DNA of 64,000 bases from Saprolegnia diclina VS20 (Eukaryota; Oomycota; Saprolegniomycetes; Saprolegniales; Saprolegniaceae), in NCBI RefSeq assembly GCF_000281045.1, contig NW_008246090.1, positions 432,778 through 496,777 of the forward strand, in the 5' to 3' direction. The position numbers were made by a program, and so were the translations under genes. The notes under the pieces are model-generated. The model had not been told where the DNA came from. It was given only the letters and a program-made list of their open reading frames with translations, and ran no database searches. Below are positions 1 through 11,297 of the stretch, in pieces; position 1 is the first letter of the stretch, and every line of letters begins with the position of its first letter.

Positions 1-2054
1 ATGCGCTGCAACGGCATTCTCAAGGGCCACAGCGCAGCCGTACGTTGTCCTCGTATTCTTTCAATGTATCAATGGCCATGTAGGTGCTCTCGGTGTGCAG
101 CCTCGAAGACAAGAACCGGATCTGCTCGGGCTCGGCCGACGAGACCGTGCGCATCTGGAACACGCAGTCGCTCGCGTGCGTGCACACGCTGCATGGGCAC
201 CGCGGCGGCGTCTCGAGCATTCTCAGCACCGAGATGTTTGTCTTTAGCGCGTCCGAGGACAGCACCGTCAAGGTGTGGGACATTGACTTCATCTCCAACA
301 TGCGCCCGTCTTCCAACACCACCAACTCGACCAACACCAACTCGAATACGAACGAGAGCCAAGGACCGGCGCGACCGCAGAAGCTCAAGATGGACTCGAG
401 TCTCATGAGCGTCAGCGCCATGTACAACAAGCAGACGTCGGACGCGTCCATGATCCACCTCTTGCGCAAGTTTGTGAGCATCCCGAGCGTCAGCGTCGAC
501 CCGCAGTTAGTCGATGATTGCTGGATGGCCGCCAAGTTTGTCAAGGTACCGACACCACGTTTGCGCTGTCTTGACCAAAAGAGCGTAGGGTTTGCTGCGG
601 CAGCTCGGCGCCGAGTGCCGACTGGTGCACTGCGGTCCGAACATCAACCCGATCGTGATTGGCAAGCTTGGGAACGACCCGACCAAGCCCACAGTGCTCA
701 TTTGCGGCCACTAGTACGTCATCGGACATCCTCCAACGTGTAGCTAACCGTGGGAGCGTAGTGACGTGCAGCCGGCAAGCATGGAAGACGGCTGGGACTC
801 GAACCCGTTCATGCTCACGGGCCAGAACGGATACCTCTACGGCCGCGGTACGACCGACGACAAGGGCCCGATCATCGCGACGCTCTTTGCGATCCGAGAA
901 CTTATTGCGCGGAGCCAAGGCGGTCGAGCGACCGAGACCGAGGGTGATGCCGCTGCGTCATCGACGAAGCGTCCGAAGCTCTCGAGTGACATGCCCAACT
1001 TTGTGTTTTTGTACCAAGGCGAAGGCGAGAACCAATCGCAGGGCATTCGCGAGACGGTCGAAGACAACTTGTCGTATTTTGGCCCGATCGACTTGGTGTT
1101 CATCTCCAACAACTATTGGCTTGGCGACACGACACCGTGCTTGACGTACGGTATGCGTGGGTGCCTCGAGATCCAGCTCAAGGTTGACGGGCCGGGCGTC
1201 GACCTCCATGCCGGCGTCGACGGCGGCGCGATCCGTGAGCCCATGTTGGATGTCGTCTCGCTGTTGAACCGCATCGTCGACCCGACGACCGGACGGTTTA
1301 CAGAGCCAGCGTTCTACGCTGCCGTGCGCCCCGTCTCGGAGGACGAGATCGCGCTCTTCGAGTCGCTCGAGTTTGATGTGGACGCGTACAAGCAGACGCT
1401 TGGCGTGCCAGCGCTCCTTCCGGCCTTTGGAAGCCACGGAAAAGCGTCGTTCGTTGACGTGCTCATGAACCGCTGGCGCTTCCCGGCCGTCTCGGTCACG
1501 TCCGTGAAAGGCTCGATCGACAACTCGTCTATCATTGCCAAGTCGGCGCAGACCGAGCTCACGCTGCGGTCCGTGCCCGACCAGTCGCCGGCCGAGATTG
1601 AGCGGCTCGTGCTCGCGCACATTCGCGCGCAGTTTGATTTGCTCTCGACGACCAACACCTTGTCGGTGACCGTCAAGACCAATGTGCCCTGGTGGCTTGG
1701 CGACATCCACAGCGTACGTCTTGTCAACTCGATCCAAAGCTCATGGTCGATGTAGCGGTACTTTCGGGCGGCCGAGCAAGCGCTCGAGAAGCACTGGAAG
1801 AAGAAGCCGATGCTCGTGCGTGAAGGCGGCATGTCGCAGGTATATGGTCTTGCTTTCTGCACAAAATGTCGATCGCGCGGTAGATCACGACCTTTCTCAA
1901 GACGACGCTCAAGGCGCCGTGCATGCATTTCCCCATGGGCCAAGCGTCGGACCGCGCGCACTTGCAGAACGAACGCATCCGCCTCCGCAACCTCCGCACG
2001 GGCAAAGACGTGCTCGTCGACTTCTTCGCTGCGATTGCCTCGAGCAAGACTTAG
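1..2054 (+). CDS. Dug2-like WD40 repeat / M20 metallopeptidase (5' end outside window)
   Basis: This is the downstream part of a gene whose reading frame is already open at the left edge. The first exons encode WD40 repeats (SADETVRIW, SEDSTVKVWD). The rest is an M20 metallopeptidase: GHYDVQPA, rebuilt across an intron, carries the metal-binding His and the catalytic Asp; YGRGTTDDKGP carries the bridging Asp; YQGEGEN fits the Glu-rich site. WD40 plus M20 is the layout of fungal Dug2, the partner of Dug3 in cytosolic glutathione (gamma-Glu-Cys-Gly) breakdown. Short GT..TAG introns lie at about 40-83, 546-588, 714-761, 1715-1755 and 1841-1887. The protein ends IASSKT at TAG 2052-2054. The ATG at position 1 falls inside a WD repeat and is probably not the start. 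The peptidase assignment is firm; the Dug2 role rests on domain layout. Confidence 0.8.
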
Positions 2055-2275
2055 GTCGCGGGTAGGCCGAAATGCATTAAATATATACACTTTTTGTCTC
2101 TCTTTGCTTCAACTTTTCTGTCCTTGGGTCTCCTTGGGTCATGCTGGGCCACTTTGTGGTGGCAGGAAGCATTGGGCGGCGGTTCGAGCCTCGATTTGGA
2201 AGTGAACGTTTCCCTTTTCTCTTTCTCCATTTCTCCTTTTCACATTTGCACATTCTCACTGACTAGGAAACAGCG

Positions 2276-4658
2276 ATGCTTCTCAAGGACGTCGGAGGCC
2301 GCGACGGGCTGCTGCTCGCTGCGCACACGGGCGCCGGCGTCGTGTTGTGGTCGCTCGTGTCGGCGCTGCCGCGGGACATCTACTGGTTCTCGCTCGACGC
2401 GATGGGGTTGCCGAGCCAGGTGGTCTACTTGAGCATCCTCCTCACCTGTCCTCCCGTGTGCTTGATGACCCATACGTTGCGTGTCTACTGCGCCAAAGGC
2501 TACGGCGTCGGCGTTAGCCTTGGCTCGCTCTGCCTCTTGAGCCGGCATCTCGACGCGTCACCCGAAACCCACCTCGTGGTATGATCCCGAGGTTTACGAT
2601 ATGAATGGAGAACTCAGTACGGATAGACGGCGTGTGTCGGCCTCACGGCGATGCTAACCGTGTCCTTGGCGCTGTGGTCGTCTGAGACCAGTGTGGTTTC
2701 GATCGATGGCTCCGTGACGCTGCCTGCGATGGCGTTGCACGGCCTTGTGCTGGGCAATGCGCTCTTCTTGTGGCTGCGCTCGGCCGGCTTGTCGCTCAAT
2801 CCGCTTCTCGACTTGCCAGGCTCGGGCTTTTCGTGCATCCCACTCGCCTTGCTGTGTGGCGTGCTACTGCACACCTATCGTTACCACTGGCACCCCGCCA
2901 AGGTCGCAACAACGGCAAGCGCGGCGCCGTGGCGGCGCGTCCTCGGCTTCGTCGGTCTCAGCAGCCTCTTCTTCTTCACCCACTGGCTCTTTACTGCGCC
3001 GACCGCCATTCCTCGCTGGCTCGGCGTCCACCATGCGTGGGGGTGCGCCATTGCATCACGACATCGCAGCGCTCACTCACCGCGTAGGTGGCTAGTCCTC
3101 GTGACATATACGCTCGGCGTCTTGTGTGCACCGGTAGGCTCTACTGCAGACTACAGTGACTAACCAGCATCCATCTAGCTTGGTGGGGCGGTGGCCGCGG
3201 CGACGCTCTTTGGAGCTGGCGCAATTGCGTTCCACGCTTCGAGCTTTCCGGGGCTCTCTCTCTGCGGGGCGGCCGCCATGGGCCTCGCACTGCCTTCGCT
3301 CTGGCTTCTGCTTGTACCTGGCACGTTAATGGCGTCGCCAGAGATCGGCGCGCCGCTCGACCCCGTTGCTCCCGAGCGCCTCTGCTCAGACCACGAGCTC
3401 GGCGTTGCGACGCCGCGTCGCTGTTCGTGCAGCGTGATGCTTTCGTTTGGGGCATTTCTCCTGTCGCTTGTCTACACGCTCTTGGTTGCACTCACGATCG
3501 CGCTCACAACGTACGACTATTTACCGGCCGAGCTACGGGGTTTCCGCGGCCAGCGCTTTCGCATCTTTTACGCGACGGTCAGTGTCATTTGCGGTGCCGT
3601 TCTCGTCTTGCGACCGCTGACACCGACGCTGCGGTCAACAATGGACCGACTCCGGTTCGTCGTCGGCGCTGGTCTGTGCTGCGTGTGCGCTGTGCCCATG
3701 GCGAGTTTCTACGCAGCGTCCTCTGTCTCGCCCGTACGCTGCACGCACTACCTTGTGTGCAACATCAAATGCGGTGGTCGTCATAGGGCGCGAACCCGCC
3801 ACCAGTGAGATTGGGCAACGTGACGTCGGATCTGCGCCTTGTGAGCTTCAACGTGTACCAGGTACACTGTCCCAAGTTGACGTTTCTGAAGAAAAGACGT
3901 AGGGCTTTAACCGAGCCGGTGGCAACAACTTTAACGCGATTCGATCGATGCTCGATGACTTTAACCCGCACATTGTGGCTCTCCAGGTGGCTGAGAAAGA
4001 TTGTTTGAGTCGATGTTGAAGGGATGTGTAGGAGTCGGACACGATGCAAACAGGGTCGGGAAGCTTGGACTTGGCGCTGTACCTGGCGCTGCATCGGGGC
4101 ATGTACAGCTTTGCTAGCCCCGCGACCGACGCCGACTCGTTTGGGTGCACCCTCTTGTCGTCGTTCCCGATTCTGGCCGCCACGGGCATCGTCTTGCCAT
4201 CGCAAGGCGAGAACGCGTGCTTCCAGGTACTTTGTTTATCGACGGGCGTATGAATGAATTGTTCGTAGCATGTGCAATTGAACGTCCGTGGAACTCCACT
4301 GCACGTCATGAACGTCCATCTTGGCAACGACGGCACGACCGACCGCGACACCCAGCTGGCGCTCGTGTTAGCCCACGTCCGGAACGCCTCGGGCCCTCTC
4401 GTCCTCATGGGGGACTTCAACACACGTAAAGGATCGCGCGCGTATGCCTCTTTGGTGCAGTCGACGCAGCTCCTGGACGCGGGCGACCGAGGCAACTGCG
4501 TTCGACCGAGTCCGCACCCGAATACCGGCGTGCCCATCGAGTACATATTCTTTAGCAACGTGACGTGCGTCCAGTTCGAGTACCCGCAGCGTTATAGTCA
4601 ACAACAGACTGCCGACAGCTTTCCCCGCGTCGCCTACATGAACCTTACATCGACATGA
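2276..4658 (+). CDS. PGAP2IP / Cwh43 C-terminal-like membrane protein with EEP domain
   Basis: The N-terminal half is strongly hydrophobic with many membrane segments. The C-terminal third is an endonuclease/exonuclease/phosphatase (EEP) fold: LVSFNVYQ, then QESDTMQTGSGSLDLA and HRGMYSF, MNVHLGND, and LMGDFNTRKGSR. The ESDT and GMYS segments resemble human PGAP2-interacting protein, the homologue of the C-terminal half of yeast Cwh43, which remodels the lipid of GPI anchors in ER/Golgi membranes. Introns seen: 2579-2626, 3134-3178, 3734-3786, 3862-3902, 3987-4031 and 4227-4268. The ATG at 2276 starts a hydrophobic frame with no better candidate upstream. One further intron around 3030-3110 is possible because the frame there reads poorly. 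No PGAP2-like N-terminal half is present in this gene. Family assignment is fairly sure; exon ends are approximate. Confidence 0.75.
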
Positions 4659-4918
4659 ATCAAGCACGTACGTCTTCTTGGACTCTCTTGCGCAAGCAGC
4701 GTCGGTTTGGTGCACTCGACCCAACGACGTTTATGTACTGTCACAGCTACCAAACTCAAATAACTCGAGTCGCAGGACTATGGAGTCCATCCTGTCGCGT
4801 GGCAGAATGAGTGCGTGGCAGCACGACAAGGCGCCGACTCGGAAAGTGCAAACTCGCATGTAACGCCTGATTGGCCGTTGGGTTTTGAACCAATCACGTT
4901 GCGGGAGCGAGATCCGCG

Positions 4919-7000
4919 ATGAAGTCTCTGGACGAGAAGGTTCGGGCGCGGGCCGAAGCCGATGGCGTCGTCTTGGATCTGAGCAACGCGTACCTTGGCG
5001 ACGACGGGTGCGCGGCCTTGTGCAGGCTCTTGCGGCAATACCCTGCGAAGCGCGTGCTGGACCTGCGCGGGAACCGCATTCAAGCTGACGGGGCGGTGCA
5101 CCTCGCGGCCTTTCTCAAGCACAACGACAGCGTCACGAGCATCAACCTCGAGTGGAATTGCGTCGGCGTCCTCGAGCACGGACTCGAGGCGCTCAGCGCC
5201 GCCCTCGCGATGAACACGACGCTCACGCACCTCGATTTGCGCAACAACAGCATCGGCCCCGACGGCGCGACGCTCCTCGCTGCTGGTCTCCGCCGGAATC
5301 ACTCGCTCCAAGAGCTCGACTTGCGCTGGAACGACATGGGCTCTGTCGGTGGCCACGCGCTTTCCGAGATGCTGCAGGACAATCATTCGCTTTTGCGCCT
5401 CCACCTCATGGGCAACAACGTGTCGATGGCGACGCTGGAGCTCGTCGACGCGTGTTTGCGGCGCAACCTCAACAGCGTGGCGTCCGCGCCCAACTTGAAA
5501 GAAGAGGTCGTCGAAGAGCCAGTAGAGATCGTGCACGACGAGACGGCATATATCGACGAGGACCGATCGCGCAAGGACGACGAGGAGGCGCGCTTGCTCT
5601 TGACGTACATGGCCGAGACGGAGAAGCTCCAGGAAGAGGTCGCGACTACAAAGAAGCACGTCCACGTCCTCGTACGATCCTATCTCGCAATTTGAACGCG
5701 AAAACTCTCATTCTTTTGTAGGAGGACCAGAACGAAACCAGCGAACGGCGAATACAAAAGCTGCATGCAGACGTCCGCTTGCTCACTGATGACCGCGACC
5801 GGTACCAGATGCGCGAGCTTGAAGCGCTCAAGACCGCCGACGACTACAAGACCTTGTACAATGAAGCCGACGCGCGCCGACGAAAAGAGTATGACGAGTT
5901 TGAGATCGTCAAGCACAAACTCGACCAAGAGCTACTCCGCGCCAAGGACCACGCGCTCCAAGCCGAGCTCAGCCATGAACGCGTCTTGGAGCAGCTCGAG
6001 AACGAGCGCAAGGGTTTTGCACGGGAGCGCGACTACCTCGAAGGCAGCTTGAGCAAGGCCAAGGCGTCGCTGCAGACGGCACAGATCGAGTGCGAACGGC
6101 TTCAAAAGCACCTGATGGACGAGCGCAGCGCCGCAGAGCACAAGCTCGCCGACGCCAGGAGCGAAGGCGAGACCAAAGTGAACCTCGCAAACCGGCGGTT
6201 CGATATGCCACGCAAGGCGCGCTCGAAGACCAGGTGCGCGGCCTCCAGCACCAGCTCGAGACGGCAACACGCGACGCACTGCACTTGCGCGACGCCAACG
6301 ATACTCTCCAGAGCAACCTCCTCCAGCTCAAGCTCGGGCACGAGAAGGACCTCGCGAGCCATCTCGCCAAGATGGAACAGGAGACCCAAGACCGGTTTGA
6401 GCGGTCCGTAATTGCGATCGAGGCGCAGCTCGCCGACGTGCGCAGCATGCGCGTGGCGCTCGAGCGCGACGTCGAGAAGCACCTCGACACGATCGAGCGG
6501 CTTCGCAACGACAAGACGCGGCTCCGGGCCGAGCACGAGACCGACCGCGCGAACTTGGAGCGCACAATAGTAGAGCTCCGTGCGGCAGCGCAGGCTCATA
6601 TCGAGTCCGACGGCGCCAAAGACCTCGAGTTCGTGCGCCTCCAGCGCAAGCTCGACCAGACGATGGACCGCATGGCTCATTTGGAAGCAACGTTAGCCCA
6701 AGCAACGCTCGCCCACGACGCGCGCGTGGCGGTGCGTCGCCTCATCTGCTCTCGCTTGCGCACGACTGTGTTTTGTGCTAGGATCTCCAAGCGCGGTATG
6801 ACGTCGAGCGAGCCAAGGCCGAGGACAGTAGCATGCAGCGCCTCGAGCTCGAACGTCGGCTACAGAGTGAGGTCGACGCCCTCCGCGCCACGCTCGCCGA
6901 CGAGCGGTCGGCGGCAGACCGACGACTGCAAGCGTTTGCAGCGCGCGTGACGCGCTTCGTCGCCCAAGCCGCCGCCAGTGACGATCACGTCGACAAGTGA
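4919..7000 (+). CDS. LRRC45: LRRC45-like leucine-rich repeat / coiled-coil protein
   Basis: The first 200 residues hold about five ribonuclease-inhibitor type leucine-rich repeats (LDLSNAYLGDDG, LDLRGNRI, INLEWNCVG, LDLRNNSIGPDG, LDLRWNDMG). The order and the EWN/RNN/RWN signatures match vertebrate LRRC45, a centrosome-linker and ciliary distal-appendage protein. The remainder is an uninterrupted charged coiled coil of about 400 residues, as in that family. Introns lie near 5671-5720 and 6730-6781. Around 6190-6210 the coding frame jumps by one with no credible intron (a single missing base beside ATGCC would explain it), so the protein is interrupted as given. Downstream neighbours are two further cilium genes. 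CCAAT boxes in opposite orientation sit at about 4870 and 4890, just upstream of the start. Confidence 0.82.
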
Positions 7001-7042
7001 ACGCATCCAACGTGGTGTCGTATTCGTATATATTCGGAGCGG

Positions 7043-7865
7043 CTATTCGTAAAATATGCGAAAGACCGTCTTGGCGATGAGCATCTCGGCGTCGTAAAAG
7101 CCGGTTTCGATCGTGATTTTGCCGCTAGCAGCGTGTTACACCAAGCGAGAAGAGCCGCGCGGGTACCTGATGAGGTCGGCAGGCAGCATGTTGTCGGCGC
7201 CGGCCGACTCGATCGTCTGCTGCCACGAGTTGGTCGAGCCGGGAATCACGTAGCCAAAGGCAAACAGCCACTCTACAACGTGTCGGTCGTACGTGGTGCA
7301 ATGGCAGCGAGCAACCTTCCAAGCACTTGCCGTGCAAGTAGACGCGCTGTTCAAGGCGAAAGTTGTGGATCTCTTCAGTTGACGAAAAGTTGATTTCGCG
7401 CGAGACCGCAAGACACTGCAGAATGGCCTTGGGCACGACCGCTACGGTAGCGATGTAGAGAGCGCGTGGCTGAGGCAGCATACCTCGCTGCTCCTTTTCG
7501 TACATCTCCTTGGTAAACCGCTCTTGCAGCCAGAGAACGCGGCCTGTCTCGCCGCAGCGCATGTTCATAAAGTTGCTACGGAAAATGGCATGGTCATCGA
7601 GACGCTGGAGACGACAAATGTACATGCGTAAGCCGTCGCTGATCTTGCGGCCGCGCGGGTGCATGGCCTTTTGGATCTTGCCGACGTTCGGGTCCTGCAG
7701 CTTGGCGACCCACTCCTTCTCGACCTCGAGGTCCCATTTCTCTTGCGCGTCGTCGTCGCTCGGGCACGACTTGGTCTCGGCCGCGTCGAGGTCGTCGCAC
7801 TCTTTCGCATGCTTGTAGCTCAGCTTTTCCTCACCGCGCTTGCAAGCGACTTCCTTCCGCTCCAT
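7043..7865 (-). CDS. PDE6D: PDE6D-like prenyl-binding protein (PrBP/delta)
   Basis: The C-terminal 150 residues match the GMP-phosphodiesterase delta family: NMRCGETGRVLW, VPKAILQC, AVSREINFSSTE, FRLEQRVYL, FGYVIPGSTNSWQ, and the closing ITIETGFYDAEML...VFRIFY. These immunoglobulin-like sandwich proteins extract prenylated cargo from membranes and carry it to the cilium, released by Arl2/Arl3. Three introns restore the family sequence: 7125-7166, 7273-7315 and 7442-7483. Unlike the compact animal protein, about 90 extra charged residues precede the domain. The ATG at 7865 is chosen; the frame also extends upstream through a TTG. It diverges from DYNC2I1 across only 91 bp. Assignment is strong; the N-terminal extension is unexplained. 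Confidence 0.87.
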
Positions 7866-7956
7866 GAGCAACGGTTGAAGATCCAATCGAAAATGAAAAA
7901 TTCAGTTGTTCTAGCGTCAACCGGCGATACGATCTTTGGCAACCGACGACGACGAG
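7866..7956. promoter_or_regulatory. Short bidirectional promoter between PDE6D and DYNC2I1
   Basis: Only 91 bp separate the two divergent start codons, so both genes must share this promoter region. It is AT-richer than its flanks and holds an imperfect inverted repeat GTTGTTCTAGCGTCAAC at 7905-7921. Sharing is inferred from the geometry; no factor can be named. Confidence 0.6.
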
Positions 7957-10900
7957 ATGGCCGAGCCCAAGGCCGACGACGATGATCTCAGGCGCGAGAT
8001 GAAGAAGGCTGCGAAGAAGGCCTCCAAGAAGGCGGCGCCAGACGCGGGCCCGACGATTGCGACGCCAAAGACACCGCCGGCTGCAACGCCAGGCAAGCCC
8101 AAGACGCCGCCCGCCACCGCGACCAAACCGCCTTCCATGACAGACGTGCCAAAGATGAACCTCTCGAATCTTGGCGCGGCCGAGCCCAAGCCCTCCAGCA
8201 CCGCCGGCGACGACAAGGCCAAGAAGAAGGCGTCGAAAAAACGACCTGATCCGGGTGCCGGGCCCGCGCCGACCGCGACGGCCATTCCAGCGACACCGAC
8301 ACCGGCCGTGACGTCGCCGACCAGCGCTGCCGTACGACGCATCCTCCTCCTCCAACGTCAACGTAAAACCGTTTGTAGGTACCCAAGGACGACGAAGAAG
8401 AGAAGGCGCGGCAAGCGGCGCGGCGCGAGGCCAAGCGCCAAAAGCAAAAGGAGCTCGAAGACGCCAAGCGCCGAAAGGACGAACTCGAGAGACAAGCGCT
8501 CGAGCTTGCGCGCCGCGAGGAAGAGGCCCGGCAGCGCGAGCTCCGTAAAGCGCAGGAGCTGGCGGCGCTCAATGCCAACGCCGAAGAGTGCCAAGAAGAA
8601 GAAGACTATGACGACGATTTCGAGGTCGAGCATTTCGTCGACAAAGGCGCTCACGCGAGCGATGGCTGTAGAACTACGAAGGCGACCGCACGGACGAGCC
8701 AGCGAAAAAGGCTGCGAAAAGCAGCAACAACGATCCCGGCGAGGACAACAAACCCGACGAAGAGACGGTCAAGAAGATCCGCGAAGCGCTCCAAGCCGAG
8801 AGCAAGTCGCGGTCGTCGACGCCATCGTCGTCATCGGCCAAGTCGACGTCGCGGGCCGAGTCGAAAGACGCCAAAAAAGCATCGTCCAACAACGTTGTCT
8901 CGTCTTCGATTGCGGGCTTGAAGCAGGCCGTGGACCCGCGCGCGAAGCGTATCAAGGTCTTCTTTCAATGTATCAAGTGGCTGGCTCCGACGATTCATAG
9001 GAAATCCTCGAAAAGAAGAAATTCGACGTCGAAAAGTTTGATGTGTTCCAACTTGCACCGGCCAATGCCCTCGACAAGTACATGCAGCAGCTCCGCCTCG
9101 GTGCGGTCCGCCAAGTGTTTGTGCAGACCAACGATGACGCGCGCGGCGTCAGCACGCAGACCGAGCACGGTGACGCCAAGGACTTTGGCATGCACTTTCC
9201 GGACGACCGGGGTCACGACGACATCGAGAGCAGCACGACGTCGTCACGGCACTTTATGACGTTCCTCGAACGGGCAGCGCACGTACTTCGCCCAACCGTC
9301 GTGTCCTTTTCTTATTCTTATTTTTGTCTAGGTTTGCGAAGTGCTGGCCGAGGAGAATATTGTACATAGTATTCGAGTCGCGTCGCGCAAGGACGGCGCC
9401 GAGACCAGTCGCCAGCCTAGCACACGCAAGCTCACGCAGCTCGAGACGACGCAGGTCGAGACGAAGGCGCAGCCGCTCTTGGCTGACCGAACCCTTGTCG
9501 GTGCGCTTCCATTGCTCCCTATCGTTGTCGACATGGTGGACGTAGACGTGACCTTTTCCGTGACGGTCTCGCACTGGCTGCTCGCCGCGTACGCGCCCAG
9601 CGTCGACAACAACAACGAGAGTGCAGCGTTTAGCGACAAGTCGATCTTGTGTGTGTGGGACGTCAACCAAGTCGCGTCGCCGCTTCGGTATCTCGCTGCA
9701 AGGATGGCGCAGCCTTCCATGATCGTAGGTGGTTGCGCGCCGAGGGCAACGTGACATGCTGCAGTCTGGGCCCGAACCGAGACCTCTTTGCACTCTGTGG
9801 CACAGAAGAAGGCGACGTGCAGCTCTGGGACCTCCGCCACCCAGTGTCGCCCAACTTTGAAGGTGCGGCATCCCACGCACGGAACCTCTTGGGGCGAGTC
9901 GTTCGTAGTCCATGTCGGTGGCCGCCGTGTCAAGGTCGCGCCACCGTCGTACGCGACGGCCGGGATGAAGTACGCGCGCAACAGCCACGCGTCGCCGATA
10001 GTACGTGGGAATCAAGCGACGCACTTGACGCTGTTGCTAGTGCTCGGTGGTGCCGATGCCGTCTGGGAAAAAAGGCGCCAACTTCCAAATCGGGTCCCTC
10101 GACAACCGTGGACGTGTGATTCTCTGGGGCATTGTCGAGTCGGCGGCCGATGCGACCGAGTACGTCTTGTCTTGTAACAAAGCCCGAGTCCATCTTGGTA
10201 GCGCACTGGGCATGGACAGCTGCGTGGAGATTGGTGGGCGCGTGCGCTTGGTCAAGACGTCGGTCATCGAGACGGCCCCGACCGTCGCATTTGGCCCGAC
10301 CGCGACGCTGCTTGCCGTGCTCCCCTCGGACACGAGCTTGTACGATCCGCCTGTCGTATCGCTAAGAAACGAGAGTCCCCTTGTCGTACATAGGTTTGTC
10401 GTCGGGTCCCATACCGGCAAGCTCCAGCTCCATAGCCGCTTTGAGAAGAAGCTGCCGGTCAAGGCCTACCTCAGTGATCCGTGTGCCGGCGCCGTCACCG
10501 CCGTGGCGTTTAGCCCCTTATTGCCAACGTACTTGCTCGTGGGGTACGCCGACGGCAGTGTCCGGTACGCATGTATCAATGTGTCAAGTGCCGGATCGTG
10601 ACACGGCCTGCGTAGCCTCTTTGACAAGGGCCTCGCGCACGCGATTGCGAGCTGGGCCGAGGCACCGACAAGCCGCGTGCATGTCGCCGGGCTGCAATGG
10701 TCGCCGTCGCGCAGTGCAGTCTTTTTCGTTCATTATTCGAACGGGGACCTTGGCGTCTGGGACCTCTTGGCGTCGCACATGGTTCGGGAGTCAACCGCGC
10801 AGCGCTGCTCACAGTAATGCGTAGAGCTCCGTGCTCGTCCAGCGTGTGACGACGCCGAGCGCCATCATGCGCCTGTCGATTGCGTGCGTTCCCTTTGATG

Positions 10901-11128
10901 GTCATGGGTGCGCGTGACGAACCCTCGTAGCGCCGACGTGGTCAAGACGTGCCGGCCGATGCTGGCCGTGATCTCGCCAGAGTCGCCCAACCAACTGCGC
11001 CTGCATGCCCTCTGGTACGTTGCAACATTCACGTGTGCATCACGCTGGCGATGTCTAGTCCGTCCTTGACAAGCTCAAGTGCCAAGGAAGCGCACGCTGT
11101 CCACGCAGTGCTCCAAGGGGTCGTATAA
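7957..11128 (+). CDS. DYNC2I1: Cytoplasmic dynein-2 intermediate chain 1 (WDR60-like)
   Basis: The N-terminal half is disordered and highly charged: Lys/Ala/Pro-rich, then an Arg/Glu helix, then an acidic stretch ending DYDDDFENYEGD, the typical WDR60 signature. The middle includes QTNDDARGVSTQTE. The C-terminal half is a WD40 propeller with SILCVWDVNQ, EEGDVQLWDLRHP, QIGSLDNRGRVILWGI, FVVGSHTGKLQLHSRFE and NGDLGVWDLLASH. WDR60 is an intermediate chain of the dynein-2 motor for retrograde intraflagellar transport. About eleven introns of 40-55 nt are inferred, nearly all GTxxG...TAG; splicing 10341-10394 joins PSDTSL to FVVGSHTG. The first ATG in frame is at 7957 (an upstream TTG at 7936 is not used). 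The last exon reads to TAA at 11126-11128. Exon ends near the C-terminus (10780-11060) are less sure. Confidence 0.82.
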
Positions 11129-11297
11129 AGGAAAAAGAACAGATAATACAAAAGTCATATTGACCAGTGGGCTCGAAACGAGCATCAACTCAAGGAGAGA
11201 GAATATTTCCTACGTAACTAGTACTACATGCACATGATGTCTTTTTTGTTTTCTTTTTTCGGGATTTTCTTGATGTTTCTTGGATTTTCTTGGATTT

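Noticed and set aside
7905-7921. Possible RFX X-box in the PDE6D/DYNC2I1 promoter
   Set aside because: The inverted repeat GTTGTT-CTAG-CGTCAAC matches the consensus half-sites poorly, and RFX factors are not known to me from oomycetes.
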